Part shown: positions 1-9,066 of the stretch, in pieces
Position numbering within the stretch: the first letter of the stretch is position 1
Layout of the letters: each line of letters begins with the position of its first letter
Source: Competibacter_A sp037045535
Lineage (GTDB): Bacteria > Pseudomonadota > Gammaproteobacteria > Competibacterales > Competibacteraceae
Reading direction: 5' to 3'
DNA: 64,000 bases
Assembly (NCBI GenBank): GCA_037045535.1
Contig: JBAOHI010000082.1
Coordinates: 186,001 to 250,000 of the forward strand
Position numbers and translations under genes: made by a program
Notes under the pieces: model-generated
Seen by the model: only the letters and a program-made list of their open reading frames with translations
The model's database searches: none
What the model was told of the DNA's origin: nothing

Positions 1-324
1 TTGGATCTCGATGATTTTGGTACAGGTTATTCGTCACTTTCCTGTCTGAAGCGGTTCCCGATTGATCGGGTTAAGATTGACCTTTCGTTCGTGCGCGATA
101 TGGTGGTCGATCTGGACGATCGGGCTTTGGTGGAGGCGATTTTGGCCTTGAGCCGCAGCTTACGACTCGAAGTAGTTGCAGAAGGTGTTGAAACACAAGA
201 GCAATTTGACTTGTTGCGTCACTTGGGTTGCGGATATGTCCAAGGGTTTTATTTTTCTCCTCCGGTATCCGCCGAGGCGTTCGTTGATGTCGCCCGGCGT
301 CTAGGCGCGTTCGTCCGAGATTAG
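1..324 (+). CDS. EAL-domain c-di-GMP phosphodiesterase, C-terminal part (5' end outside window)
   Basis: Only the last 107 residues are inside the window; the reading frame is open at base 1, so the true start is upstream. The segment carries the late EAL-domain signatures: DDFGTGYSSL at the very beginning (the loop-6 region that contributes metal-binding acidic residues), a VKID strand, EGVET, and QGFYFSPP near the end. EAL domains hydrolyse cyclic di-GMP to pGpG. All visible hallmarks look intact, so the fragment is probably from an active enzyme, but the EVL signature itself and any N-terminal sensor or GGDEF domain cannot be seen. It ends 23 bases before the topoisomerase gene on the same strand. 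Confidence 0.9.
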   Translation: MDLDDFGTGYSSLSCLKRFPIDRVKIDLSFVRDMVVDLDDRALVEAILALSRSLRLEVVAEGVETQEQFDLLRHLGCGYVQGFYFSPPVSAEAFVDVARRLGAFVRD

Positions 325-347
325 CCAGCACTCGGTCTGTTTTGCTC

Positions 348-3300
348 ATGAGTGTCGCAGTCGTCGCCGAAAAACCCGCTGTCGCCCGTGACATCGCCAG
401 AGTGTTGGGTGCCCGCCAGCGCGGTGCGGGTTTTCTGCATGGCAGCGGCTATGTGGTGACGTGGGCGGTCGGCCATCTGGTACGGCTGGCCGAACCTCAC
501 GAAATCAATCCCGACTGGAAACTGTGGCGGCGCGACCGGTTGCCAATATTGCCCGAACGTTGGCCGCTGATCGTGGGTGACAATACTCGCGAGCAGTTCG
601 AGGCGGTTTGTCGCATTCTCAACGATGAAACCATCGAGCGGGTGGTTTGCGCCACTGACGCCGGTCGCGAGGGTGAGCTGATCTTTCGCTACCTTTACGA
701 GGCCGCCGGTTGCCGCAAGCCCTTTAGCCGGTTGTGGATTTCCTCGCTGACGCCGGACGCCATCCGGCAAGGATTTCAAGCGTTGCGGGACGGGCGTGAG
801 TTCGATCCGCTGGCCGCCGCTGCTCGGGGCCGCAGTCAGGCGGACTGGTTAGTCGGCATGAATCTATCACGCGCCTACACGCTCGCATGCGGTGTGCCGG
901 GCGATGAAGCGTTGTCGGTCGGACGGGTGCAAACGCCGACGCTAGCGATGGTGGTGGAGCGCGAATTGGCCATCCGCGCCTTCGTACCGGAGGATTATCG
1001 GGAAGTCGTGGCAACTTTTGCGCCGCTTTTCCTCCCCTTCCCATCGACGGAAGCCACAGTAGCGCCGCTTGACCCTCCCCTCACTACGGGAGAAGCGTTG
1101 GGGATGAAGGCGGGCGGTGAGGAGGAAACTGAGCGGAAAGATGCCACCACGCGCTATCAAGGCACCTGGTTCCGCGGCGAAAAGCCCGAGGCGAAGACCA
1201 AGCGCTTACCTGCCGATGGCGTGGAAACCGCTCGCATCATTGCCCGCGCCGAGCGGGGAGTGGCCGCCATCGAATCTCGTGATGCCGAAATTCGCCGAGC
1301 GCCACCGCCACTGCTTTACGATCTCACTGAACTGCAGCGTTATGCCAACCGGCTGTACGGCTTCAGTGCCCAAGCCACGCTTGACATCGCCCAACGCCTG
1401 TACGAGTTGCACAAGCTGATCAGCTATCCTCGCACCGATAGCCGCCATTTATCGACGGCAGTCGCGGGAACGCTGGGGGCGGTGATCGCGGCTATCGCGG
1501 AGCCTTTTCATGATCGGTTGGCGCCCGGCACTGGCCAGCGGCCGTTGGGAGCGCGCTTCGTGGATGATGACAAGGTCACGGACCATCACGCCATCATTCC
1601 CACCGCTCTGCCGGTACGCAATGCGCTGACCAACGACGAGAGGAAAATTTACGATTTGATTTGTTGTCGGTTGCTGATGGCGTGGCATGAGGACCACGTC
1701 TGGGCCGTCACCAGTCTGATCACCGCCATCGCTACCGAAGAAACCGATGGAACGGCCGTTGTTGACCGCTACCACAGCAGCGGCACGGCGGTGGAACAGG
1801 TCGGCTGGAAGGTTTTGGAGGCGAGTGCGAACCGACGGAGAGAAACAGCCGAAGGCAAGCGCAAGAGTCGTTTCCCCTCGGATTCCTTCACCGAGGGAGA
1901 CGCCACCCCAGCGTTGCCACCGGGTTTGGAACTTGGCCAATCGCAGCAAGTGCTAGAGGTTCGCGCGGTCGCCAAGCAGACTCGACCACCGCCACGCTTG
2001 ACCGAGGCGACCCTGTTGACGGCGATGGAAACCGCTGGACGGCATTTGGAAGATAAAGAGCTGTCGGCGGCGATGAAGGACAGCGGCCTTGGAACACCGG
2101 CGACTCGCGCTGATATCATCGAAACCTTGCTCGCACGCCAATATCTGAGCCGCGATGGCAAGGCGTTGAATGCTACCGAGCGCGGTATCCGGTTGATCGG
2201 GCTCGTTCAGCCGCCGATCAAAAGTCCAGCAATGACCGGCGAGTGGGAAGCACACCTGAAGCGAGTGCAACGTGGCGAGACGGATCTGACGGCGTTTATG
2301 AGCGCCATTACAAGCTATGTGTGTGAAGCCGTCGCCGGCGCGCTCACGACCGCCGCTCCGCCCATCGCCGAGAAGATGCCCGTGACACACGTTTCGGCCC
2401 GTCGCGAACCGGTGCCGGCGGATCGCCTGCTGGAATTGCTGCAAAGTGTGTTTCGGTTGCCGACCTTTCGGCCCTATCAAGAGCAGGTCTGCCGCGCGGT
2501 GATGGCAGGTCGGGACGTTTTACTGGTGATGCCGACCGGAGCCGGTAAATCCTTGTGCTTTCAGTTGCCCGGCGTCGCGCGGGCCGGTACGACCCTGGTG
2601 GTGTCGCCGCTGATCGCGTTGATGGAGGATCAGGTCGCCAAGCTGCGCGAACTCGGCTTGCACGCCGAGCGCATCCATTCCGGCCGCGACCGGCTCGCTT
2701 CGCGTCAAGTCTGCGTCGAGTATCTGCAAGGGCAGTTAGATTTTCTGTTTATTGCCCCGGAACGGTTGAGCGTGCCGGGTTTTCCCGAGATGCTGGCCAA
2801 GTGCAAACCAGTTTTGATCGCGGTGGACGAAGCCCACTGCATTTCTCAATGGGGCCATGATTTTCGCCCGGACTACCGGATGCTGGGCCGATACTTACCG
2901 CTCTTGCGACCGGCGCCGATCATCGCGTTGACCGCGACTGCGACCGTGCAGGTGCAGGACGACATCGTGCGGCAGCTCGATATGAAGGAGGTCGCGCGCT
3001 CGATTCACGGTTTTCGCCGCGCCAATCTGGCGGTCGAGGTAGTAGAAGTCCGGGTTCCCGACCGAGGTGCGATCGTGCACCGGTTATTGCTCGATCCCGG
3101 GCGGCGACCGGCCATCGTCTATGCACCGACCCGCAAAGATACTGAAATGCTCGCGCTAGAGTTGGCGGCGGATTTCCCGGCTGCTGCTTATCACGCTGGA
3201 ATGGGTGCGCAAGAGCGTGACCGGGTACAAGGAATGTTCGGCAGCGGCGATCTGGCGGTGATCGTCGCCACCATTGCCTTCGGCATGGGCATCGACAAGC

Positions 3301-4169
3301 CTGACATCCGCACCGTGATTCACACCGCGTTGCCTGGCAGCATCGAGGGTTATTACCAGGAAATCGGCCGGGCCGGTCGCGATGGACAACCGGCTTCTGC
3401 TGTGCTGCTGTACTCTTACGCCGACGTGCGTACTCATGAGTGGTTTCATGGACGCGACTATCCCGATCCAGTACGGTTGGAGCGGATTTTCGCGGCGCTC
3501 GGCACCGACCCGCAGCCGAGGGCGCTGGTGTGCGATTGGCTGCGCATGGCGCCGGAGGATTTCGATACAGCACTGGAGAAATTACGGGTACACGGCGGTG
3601 CTTGGCGAGACGTGGAGGGCAACATCCATCGCGGCAGCGTAGATTGGCGGGAACCCTACGAGCGGCAGCGGGCCCACAAACAGGCAGAGTTGCGGCAGAT
3701 GCTGAATTTTGCCGACAAGGCGACCGGCTGCCGCATGGTGCGGCTGGTGCAGCATTTCGGTGATCGGGATGACGATCAACCCTGCGGTATTTGCGATGTC
3801 TGTGCGCCGGAAGTGGCGTTGGCACGAGCGTCGCGTCGGCTGACGACTCCCGAATCCCGCTTGGCTTTGCAGGTACTCGACCTCTTGCAGCGGCGAGAAG
3901 GTTTGACCATCCGCCAGTTGTGCGAACAAGCGGGTGGCGGCCAGGTCGGGCGGCGGACGTTCGAGCGATTATTGGAGGGATTGGCCGGTGCCGGCCTAGT
4001 AGAGATGCGGGAGGATGCTTTCAGTCGCGATGGCAAGGTAATCACCTTCTGGCGGGTGTATCTGACCGAGGCGGGCCGCACCAGCGGCATCAGCGCGGTC
4101 GGGGCAGTGCGATTGATCGATCAGAAGCCGGCGCCGAGGCGAAAGCGAGTCACGAGAAAAGGGGAATGA
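348..4169 (+). CDS. topB: DNA topoisomerase III - RecQ helicase fusion protein
   Basis: A 1273-residue protein joins two enzymes that normally act together. Residues 1 to about 690 are a type IA topoisomerase III: Toprim start (SVAVVAEKPAVARDIARVLG), DAGREGELIFRY acidic motif, and active-site ISYPRTDSRHL with Tyr360. Residues about 695-1273 are a RecQ-type SF2 helicase: Walker A PTGAGKS at 729-735, DEAH box from 827, ALTATAT motif III, QEIGRAGRDG motif VI, the RecQ zinc cysteines (GCRMVRLVQHF...CGICDVC), then a winged-helix-like tail; no HRDC domain is evident. RecQ and Topo III together dissolve recombination intermediates. The ATG at 348 starts directly with the conserved Toprim strand; an in-frame TTG at 342 is the alternative. 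Two low-complexity insertions lie in the topoisomerase half, near residues 228-270 and 480-520. An intrinsic terminator follows. Confidence 0.93.
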   Translation: MSVAVVAEKPAVARDIARVLGARQRGAGFLHGSGYVVTWAVGHLVRLAEPHEINPDWKLWRRDRLPILPERWPLIVGDNTREQFEAVCRILNDETIERVVCATDAGREGELIFRYLYEAAGCRKPFSRLWISSLTPDAIRQGFQALRDGREFDPLAAAARGRSQADWLVGMNLSRAYTLACGVPGDEALSVGRVQTPTLAMVVERELAIRAFVPEDYREVVATFAPLFLPFPSTEATVAPLDPPLTTGEALGMKAGGEEETERKDATTRYQGTWFRGEKPEAKTKRLPADGVETARIIARAERGVAAIESRDAEIRRAPPPLLYDLTELQRYANRLYGFSAQATLDIAQRLYELHKLISYPRTDSRHLSTAVAGTLGAVIAAIAEPFHDRLAPGTGQRPLGARFVDDDKVTDHHAIIPTALPVRNALTNDERKIYDLICCRLLMAWHEDHVWAVTSLITAIATEETDGTAVVDRYHSSGTAVEQVGWKVLEASANRRRETAEGKRKSRFPSDSFTEGDATPALPPGLELGQSQQVLEVRAVAKQTRPPPRLTEATLLTAMETAGRHLEDKELSAAMKDSGLGTPATRADIIETLLARQYLSRDGKALNATERGIRLIGLVQPPIKSPAMTGEWEAHLKRVQRGETDLTAFMSAITSYVCEAVAGALTTAAPPIAEKMPVTHVSARREPVPADRLLELLQSVFRLPTFRPYQEQVCRAVMAGRDVLLVMPTGAGKSLCFQLPGVARAGTTLVVSPLIALMEDQVAKLRELGLHAERIHSGRDRLASRQVCVEYLQGQLDFLFIAPERLSVPGFPEMLAKCKPVLIAVDEAHCISQWGHDFRPDYRMLGRYLPLLRPAPIIALTATATVQVQDDIVRQLDMKEVARSIHGFRRANLAVEVVEVRVPDRGAIVHRLLLDPGRRPAIVYAPTRKDTEMLALELAADFPAAAYHAGMGAQERDRVQGMFGSGDLAVIVATIAFGMGIDKPDIRTVIHTALPGSIEGYYQEIGRAGRDGQPASAVLLYSYADVRTHEWFHGRDYPDPVRLERIFAALGTDPQPRALVCDWLRMAPEDFDTALEKLRVHGGAWRDVEGNIHRGSVDWREPYERQRAHKQAELRQMLNFADKATGCRMVRLVQHFGDRDDDQPCGICDVCAPEVALARASRRLTTPESRLALQVLDLLQRREGLTIRQLCEQAGGGQVGRRTFERLLEGLAGAGLVEMREDAFSRDGKVITFWRVYLTEAGRTSGISAVGAVRLIDQKPAPRRKRVTRKGE

Positions 4170-4178
4170 AAGCAGGTG

Positions 4179-4215
4179 AAACCACCGCGCTTCATAACGG
4201 CACGCGGTGGTTTTT
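4179..4215 (+). terminator. Rho-independent terminator after topB-recQ
   Basis: A perfect 11-bp stem (AAACCACCGCG at 4179-4189, its complement at 4203-4213) with a 13-nt loop runs into five Ts at 4211-4215. It begins nine bases after the fusion gene's stop codon on the same strand. Confidence 0.85.
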
Positions 4216-4327
4216 GAATCCGGTGTGACTTTTGCTGGAAGCTTTCTCTGGTTAGAGTCGTGCGAACTCAGTCGGCCGTGGTCGTGCATAGACAGCCGTC
4301 GCTGACTTGGCTGAAGCTACTTGCGGT

Positions 4328-4355
4328 TTGAATCGGATTGGGAATTGGATATGTT
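4328..4355 (+). promoter_or_regulatory. Possible sigma-70 promoter for the CHAD gene
   Basis: TTGAAT (4328-4333), a 16-bp spacer and TATGTT (4350-4355) lie 34 bases before the CHAD start codon and after the topB-recQ terminator. Each hexamer matches consensus at four of six positions, so this is tentative. Confidence 0.3.
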
Positions 4356-4389
4356 GTGACACTGGTAAGAATTTGAGTCACTGACCCTC

Positions 4390-5313
4390 ATGAGCCCCAA
4401 AGCCATCACTCACGTCAAAGCCAGTCCCTTGCGTCTCGCTGCGGAAGCGACCGGCGAAGAAGCCTTCATCGCAGTGATCGATGCTTGCTTGCGCCACGCC
4501 GATGCAAATCTGCCGGCGGTGCTGGACGGCCAGATCGAAGGCATCCATCAGATGCGGGTAGCGTTCCGCCGGCTGCGATCGGGGTTGAAAATCTTCCGGC
4601 CGCTGGTTCCTCGTGAGGCCAGCGCCGAGCAGGTCGAGGACATTCGCTGGCTGAATGGCTTTCTCGGGCCGGCTCGCGATTGGGACGTGTTTCTGGATGA
4701 AGGCATGGCAGTCGTGTTCAGCCATTTCCCACGTAAGCGTGGTTTGATCCTATTTCGGAGCAAGGCCGAGGACATCCGTCAATTCCACCATCACGCTTTG
4801 CGGGAGGCGTTGGCTGAACCGCGCTATTCGTTGCTGTTACAGCGATTCGCCGATTGGTTGGAGCGTCGTGCTTGGCGAGAAGTTTGCCACGACAAGCAGT
4901 CCGAGCGGTTGACTGATCCGGTGCGAGCATTCGCCACCCCCTTGCTCGAACGCGACCATCGGCGCGTGGTCAAGCAGGGGGATTTATTTGCGGAGCTGTC
5001 CGCCGAACAGCGGCACCGGTTGCGCATTCGCATCAAGCAATTGCGCTACGCACAGGATTTTTTCAACAGTCTTTACGAAACTGCCACGGTCAGACGCTAC
5101 TTGGACGCACTGTCTAAGCTGCAAGACTGCTTGGGCGTGATGAACGATATTTCGGTCGCGCGTCGCTTGCTGGATGAAGCAGGGTTGCGATCAGTTTCGG
5201 CCGCCCGGCAGGTGATCGAGGGTTGGTACGGTTGCCGACTGGACATTCACGAGCGCCAGTTCGCCGAGGTCTGGCAACAGTTCTTGGACTGCGAGCGGCC
5301 TTGGAAGGTTTGA
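4390..5313 (+). CDS. CHAD domain protein
   Basis: 307 residues, essentially one CHAD domain (conserved histidine alpha-helical domain). The typical pattern of helices with scattered His, Arg and Lys is visible: IEGIHQMRVAFRRLRSGLKIF near residue 55, a LGPARDWDVF segment near 95, RLRIRIKQLRYAQDFF near 215, then LSKLQDCLGVMNDISVA. CHAD proteins bind polyphosphate through the basic face of a helical bundle and often localise to polyphosphate granules; some are fused to or encoded near CYTH triphosphatases, but no CYTH domain is present here. The link to polyphosphate agrees with ppk1 and pap 32 kb downstream. No signal peptide, so cytoplasmic. Biochemical role beyond polyphosphate binding is not known. 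Confidence 0.88.
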   Translation: MSPKAITHVKASPLRLAAEATGEEAFIAVIDACLRHADANLPAVLDGQIEGIHQMRVAFRRLRSGLKIFRPLVPREASAEQVEDIRWLNGFLGPARDWDVFLDEGMAVVFSHFPRKRGLILFRSKAEDIRQFHHHALREALAEPRYSLLLQRFADWLERRAWREVCHDKQSERLTDPVRAFATPLLERDHRRVVKQGDLFAELSAEQRHRLRIRIKQLRYAQDFFNSLYETATVRRYLDALSKLQDCLGVMNDISVARRLLDEAGLRSVSAARQVIEGWYGCRLDIHERQFAEVWQQFLDCERPWKV

Positions 5314-5337
5314 TCGAGGTATCTTCGCCGGTTCCGC

Positions 5338-5364
5338 CGCGCTACCCGCCCTGCAAGTAGCGCG
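5338..5364. terminator. Hairpin between convergent CHAD and phoX genes
   Basis: A perfect 8-bp inverted repeat (CGCGCTAC at 5338-5345, GTAGCGCG at 5357-5364, 11-nt loop) lies in the 64-bp gap between two convergent stop codons. There is no T-run, so terminator function is uncertain. Confidence 0.35.
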
Positions 5365-5377
5365 TGGAGATCTACGT

Positions 5378-7387
5378 TTAATCCTTGTTTAAACGGGACA
5401 AAACCTGCCCGGCTGGAAGTGTGTTGGTGGGCCAATCAGGTGGCGTCATCAACCCTGGAAGCGCGCCATCGACAGTGCCGATGTAACCGATAGCCGCTTT
5501 TTTCCGGTTGTTCCACTGAACATCGATTTCGCCTAGAACCGCTGCTTCGGTGATTGCTCCGGCACCCTTGAAAGCGCCTTTCTGGCTTTCTTCGCCCGGA
5601 TGCTGGAAATTGCTCATGATGTAACCGAAGCCGTTCAGATTCTCGACCGCTTGCAGGCCGGTGGCCTCGGCGTACAAGGGAACCGATAGGATGCGGGAAA
5701 GCTTGCGGGTATCGACGTTAAACGCCCAAACATAGTTGTTGTTGCGCCGGCTGGTGTCTTCACCCACGAACAAGGTGCGGCTGTTTTCGGCAAATTTGAT
5801 ATTGTCGGGACCGCAGACTTTGTCTTGCAGGCAACGGTTACCTTCGGCATCCTTGATCGCGGTTTTGCCGTCGGCCTCCACGCCCAACCAGCCGCCCAGC
5901 AATTCGGGGATGCTGGTCATATGGGTCGCCACGTAATCTGACTTGATATTGGCGCCGCTGGTATCCTTTTGTCCCTTGTTGAGCACCATCTCATAGACAG
6001 TGCCAGCGTCATTGCGAGATAGCCGAATGTCGTTCCGGGGATCAACGGCGATGTCGGTCATGCCTGCCTCGATCCGGGAGATGACTGCGTAAGCCTTCTT
6101 GTCCTTGGCATTATGGGTTATGCCTTCCATCTTGGAAAACTCGGTGGTGGCCCCCAACAGGGCTGCGTAACGACGTGTTTCCAGGAAAGCGGCGGCTTTT
6201 TCCATGCCGGGTTTGAGTTTCAACCACTCGGTACCCATATACGTCCTGACTTTTGTAAAACTGGGATCGCCAGGGTCGGTATTGGTGACGTCGAATATCT
6301 GGCTGAATTTGATGCCGCCATCGACCAAGGCTTTGATCTCGGCATCGCTGGCGTGGCCCAGCTTGATCCAGGACAGGTCGGCGCTGCCTCCGTTGTCGGC
6401 GCTGGTTTGAGTCCATTTGGCGGCGTAGAGCGTGCCTGCCGATAGATCCTTGGCGCTGTCGGCCACGAACATGAACAGGCCGGTGTAAGCACCGTCGTCG
6501 CCCATGTACGCCGTCTTTTGATCGGGTTGCACGTCGGCCAATTCGCGGGCGATCCGGCCCATGGCGTAATGCTTCACGACGGTGGTATTGCCTTGGCTGT
6601 CGACCGTGACCTCTGGCACCACACCGTAATGGTAAGGATTGGCGGTGGTCGGATCGCCGAAGTAGTACTGGCTGAAGCTATTGATATCCGTGCCATCGTC
6701 GGTGTCGGCGGCTTTGGCGATTCCCTCGCGGGTTTTGGCGTCCGGCTCGTACTCCTCGGCGCTGAGGTGCGTGTTCCAGGGCGACAGAGAGGCGGCGCAG
6801 TGAATCCAGCCGCCGTTCACTTTGGCAAAACTGATGGGGTTGTAGTCCGTGACGGCCAGCGCGCCGGTGCGTTTATCCTGGTCCAGTTTGGCCAAACCCA
6901 TGGTGGCGGGTAGTTTCGACCAGTAACTTTCATATTTCTCGGCTTGGGGATAGTTGGGAGGCACCTCCCGATACTCGAACTGGGTAACCAAGGCCAAGGC
7001 GCGATTGTCTCGGGGTTGGTTCGCTTCCAAACCGTTAATTCTCATCAACGATGTTCCGTCCGGTGAATCGGAAGCCATCTGCCCCAAGCTGTCCATGATG
7101 GGAGCACCCTTGACATTGAAGAGGCCCCCCACGACTTGATTCTTGACGATGTCAGTCGTCCCCATTAAGAGGTGGTACTTGAGGTCGAAGCTTTCCGTTT
7201 GGCCGTTGGCGTAAGTCACCTTGAGTTGTGCTTTCGTATAAATATCCGCTCGTTCCTGGACGGTCGAGGGCGGTGACATGCCGATGAATTCGACCGATTT
7301 TACGGCTGGCGCGGCTTGAACGCTCGGAGCGAGGCCCAAGCAACAGAATGCGAGGGACAGGATGGCGGTCGCGTTATTGGAATGCAT
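5378..7387 (-). CDS. PhoX-family (DUF839) secreted phosphatase
   Basis: 669 residues of the PhoX/DUF839 family, calcium- and iron-dependent alkaline phosphatases that release phosphate from organic esters outside the cytoplasm. The N-terminus (MHSNNATAILSLAFCCLGLAPSVQA-AP) is a normal Sec signal peptide without the twin arginine usual in PhoX, so export by Sec rather than Tat is predicted. Family-typical segments include GWIHCAASLSPWNTHLSAEEYEPDA near residue 195, YHYGVVPEVTVDSQG near 255, GTEWLKLKPGMEKAAAFLETRRYAALLGATTEFSKMEG near 380, and DNIKFAENSRTLFVGEDTSRRNNNYVW near 530. Length fits the larger PhoX-like proteins. It stands alone, convergent with the CHAD gene, and has a weak Pho-box-like repeat upstream. 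Phosphatase substrate range is not predictable from sequence. Confidence 0.85.
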   Translation of the reverse strand: MHSNNATAILSLAFCCLGLAPSVQAAPAVKSVEFIGMSPPSTVQERADIYTKAQLKVTYANGQTESFDLKYHLLMGTTDIVKNQVVGGLFNVKGAPIMDSLGQMASDSPDGTSLMRINGLEANQPRDNRALALVTQFEYREVPPNYPQAEKYESYWSKLPATMGLAKLDQDKRTGALAVTDYNPISFAKVNGGWIHCAASLSPWNTHLSAEEYEPDAKTREGIAKAADTDDGTDINSFSQYYFGDPTTANPYHYGVVPEVTVDSQGNTTVVKHYAMGRIARELADVQPDQKTAYMGDDGAYTGLFMFVADSAKDLSAGTLYAAKWTQTSADNGGSADLSWIKLGHASDAEIKALVDGGIKFSQIFDVTNTDPGDPSFTKVRTYMGTEWLKLKPGMEKAAAFLETRRYAALLGATTEFSKMEGITHNAKDKKAYAVISRIEAGMTDIAVDPRNDIRLSRNDAGTVYEMVLNKGQKDTSGANIKSDYVATHMTSIPELLGGWLGVEADGKTAIKDAEGNRCLQDKVCGPDNIKFAENSRTLFVGEDTSRRNNNYVWAFNVDTRKLSRILSVPLYAEATGLQAVENLNGFGYIMSNFQHPGEESQKGAFKGAGAITEAAVLGEIDVQWNNRKKAAIGYIGTVDGALPGLMTPPDWPTNTLPAGQVLSRLNKD

Positions 7388-7433
7388 GACGATGACGCTC
7401 TTTTGATGAAAACCTCAATCATGCCCGATGATT

Positions 7434-7451
7434 TTGACATTGCTGTGGCAA
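7434..7451 (-). promoter_or_regulatory. Weak Pho-box-like direct repeat upstream of phoX
   Basis: On the minus strand TTGCCAC-AGCA-ATGTCAA resembles the PhoB consensus CTGTCAT-N4-CTGTCAT (five of seven in each half). Ten bases further downstream is CATGAT (7423-7418), the usual Pho-box to -10 distance. Individually weak, but the target gene is a classic Pho-regulon member. Confidence 0.3.
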
Positions 7452-7664
7452 GAATCCGCGTTCGTCCGATGATCGGATTCTGGGTCGATGCCTCGGTTTA
7501 GTTTGTGCAAGCGCTTGATCATCGGGGGCTGAAGGCGGTTTCTGGCCGGTGGTCGCTCCTGAAAAGAACGCTCGCTCGTGTTCTAAGGCAACTACAATTG
7601 AGCAGATTGCCCCCAATCTTGCGTGTTTTACTAGACGTTCCGTGATCCAAGCGAGGAGTGCACC

Positions 7665-8963
7665 ATGCCGGAACCTACTTTGACCCAACAATTGACCGAG
7701 CTGATCGCCGAAAAACCGATCGCGCCTACCGATCTGGAACGTGCCGCGCTGCTGACCCTGGATACCGTAGCCAATGCGCTGGCCGGACGCGCGACCGAGC
7801 CCGGCGCGATCCTGCTGCGTTGGGCCGGCGAGACTGCCGTGGACGACGCGGCCCGCCGGTCTTTTTTGTGGGGCGCGCTGACTCACATCCTGGAAACCGA
7901 CGATCTACACCGGGCCTCGGTGGTGCATCCCGGCTGTGTGGTGGTACCGGCTGCCTGGGCGGTGGCGGAGCGGCAGGGCATTCGCGGTCATGCCATGCTC
8001 AGGGCTGTGCTGTGGGGGTATGAGGCAGCGACTCGCGTGGGCATGGCAGTCGGTCCATCCCATTATCGGATTTGGCACAATACCGCCACCTGTGGGCCGT
8101 ATGGTTCGGCCATGGCGGTTGCGGCGCTGTTACACCTCGAACCGTCGGCCACGGTCCATGCCCTGGGTAATGCGGGTACTCAGTCCTCCGGCCTCTGGCA
8201 GTTTCTAGAAGCGGGGACCATGACCAAGCACTTGCACGCCGGTCGTGCTGCGGAAGCGGGCGTGCTGGCGGCCGACCTGGCCCAGTTTGGTTTTACCGGG
8301 CCGCCGACGATTCTGGAAGGCGCTAAAGGTTGGTTTACCGCGACCTGTCCCGATGCCGACCCTAGAGCGATCACCCGTGATCCGGATAGTCCCTGGCAAC
8401 TGTTGCAAACGTCGATCAAGCCTTGGCCTTCCTGCCGGCACACTCACCCGGCAATCGACGCCGCACTCGAACTGCGTCACAACATCGTCACCGGCACTAT
8501 TGAACGGGTCGAGGTGGAAACCTACGCGGCGGCGCTCGAAGTCTGTGACCGGCCCTCGCCCCGCAACGACTACGAGGCCAAGTTCTCCTTGCAACATTGC
8601 GTGGCGGCCGCCTTGACCCGGGAGACTGTGGATTTCACCGCATTTGCCGAACCAACACGAGTCGAGCTGGCCGAATTGCGGGATCGGGTGACCGTGCGTG
8701 TGGCCGAACCTTACGCCTCGGCCTATCCCTTGGCTTGGGGGAGTGCAGTAACGGTGACGGTGCGTGGCGGCGAACAGGTAACGGTGCGGCGTACTCATGC
8801 CAAGGGCGATCCCGAAGCGGCTATGTCGCCGGTTGAGTTAATTGCCAAGGCGCGGATGTTAATGACTTATGGCGGCGTACGTGAACCGGATCGGCTTATT
8901 GATGCGATTCTAGCCCTCTCGGATGATTCGCTGTTGCCCGATTTGCCTCGCGGGATCGAATGA
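7665..8963 (+). CDS. MmgE/PrpD family protein (2-methylcitrate dehydratase-like)
   Basis: 432 residues matching the MmgE/PrpD fold across its length: an N-terminal helical domain with ALLTLDTVANALAG, the WGALTHILETDDLH segment and the NAGTQSSGLWQFLEAG, TKHLHAGRAAEAGVLAA motif shared by the family, then a C-terminal alpha/beta part with WPSCRHTHPAIDAAL. Members include 2-methylcitrate dehydratase (PrpD), cis-aconitate decarboxylase and isomerases; none of the other methylcitrate-cycle genes (prpB, prpC, acnD) is adjacent, so the substrate is uncertain. A good ribosome site (GAGGAG) precedes the ATG. A small-RNA candidate with anti-Shine-Dalgarno loops starts about 100 bases downstream, followed by a strong terminator. 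Cytoplasmic, no signal sequence. Confidence 0.85.
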   Translation: MPEPTLTQQLTELIAEKPIAPTDLERAALLTLDTVANALAGRATEPGAILLRWAGETAVDDAARRSFLWGALTHILETDDLHRASVVHPGCVVVPAAWAVAERQGIRGHAMLRAVLWGYEAATRVGMAVGPSHYRIWHNTATCGPYGSAMAVAALLHLEPSATVHALGNAGTQSSGLWQFLEAGTMTKHLHAGRAAEAGVLAADLAQFGFTGPPTILEGAKGWFTATCPDADPRAITRDPDSPWQLLQTSIKPWPSCRHTHPAIDAALELRHNIVTGTIERVEVETYAAALEVCDRPSPRNDYEAKFSLQHCVAAALTRETVDFTAFAEPTRVELAELRDRVTVRVAEPYASAYPLAWGSAVTVTVRGGEQVTVRRTHAKGDPEAAMSPVELIAKARMLMTYGGVREPDRLIDAILALSDDSLLPDLPRGIE

Positions 8964-9030
8964 TTTTTTTTTGCAATGCAGCGTAATAACGGGGCTTAAC
9001 TTATTGTTCGTACAACAGAATGTTGTTTTT

Positions 9031-9060
9031 TTGCCGAAAAACAACGCAAAGTAGTATGTT
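9031..9060 (+). promoter_or_regulatory. Candidate promoter for the putative small RNA
   Basis: TTGCCG (9031-9036), an 18-bp spacer and TATGTT (9055-9060) in an A/T-rich stretch would start transcription near 9067. The -35 hexamer overlaps an AT-rich hairpin (stems 9022-9030 and 9037-9045). Confidence 0.3.
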
Positions 9061-9066
9061 TGCTCT

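Noticed and set aside
9022..9045. AT-rich 9-bp hairpin (GTTGTTTTT/AAAAACAAC) taken as terminator of the PrpD-like gene
   Set aside because: The stem is almost all A-T and no T-run follows it on the plus strand; the strong terminator at 9149 is a better candidate.
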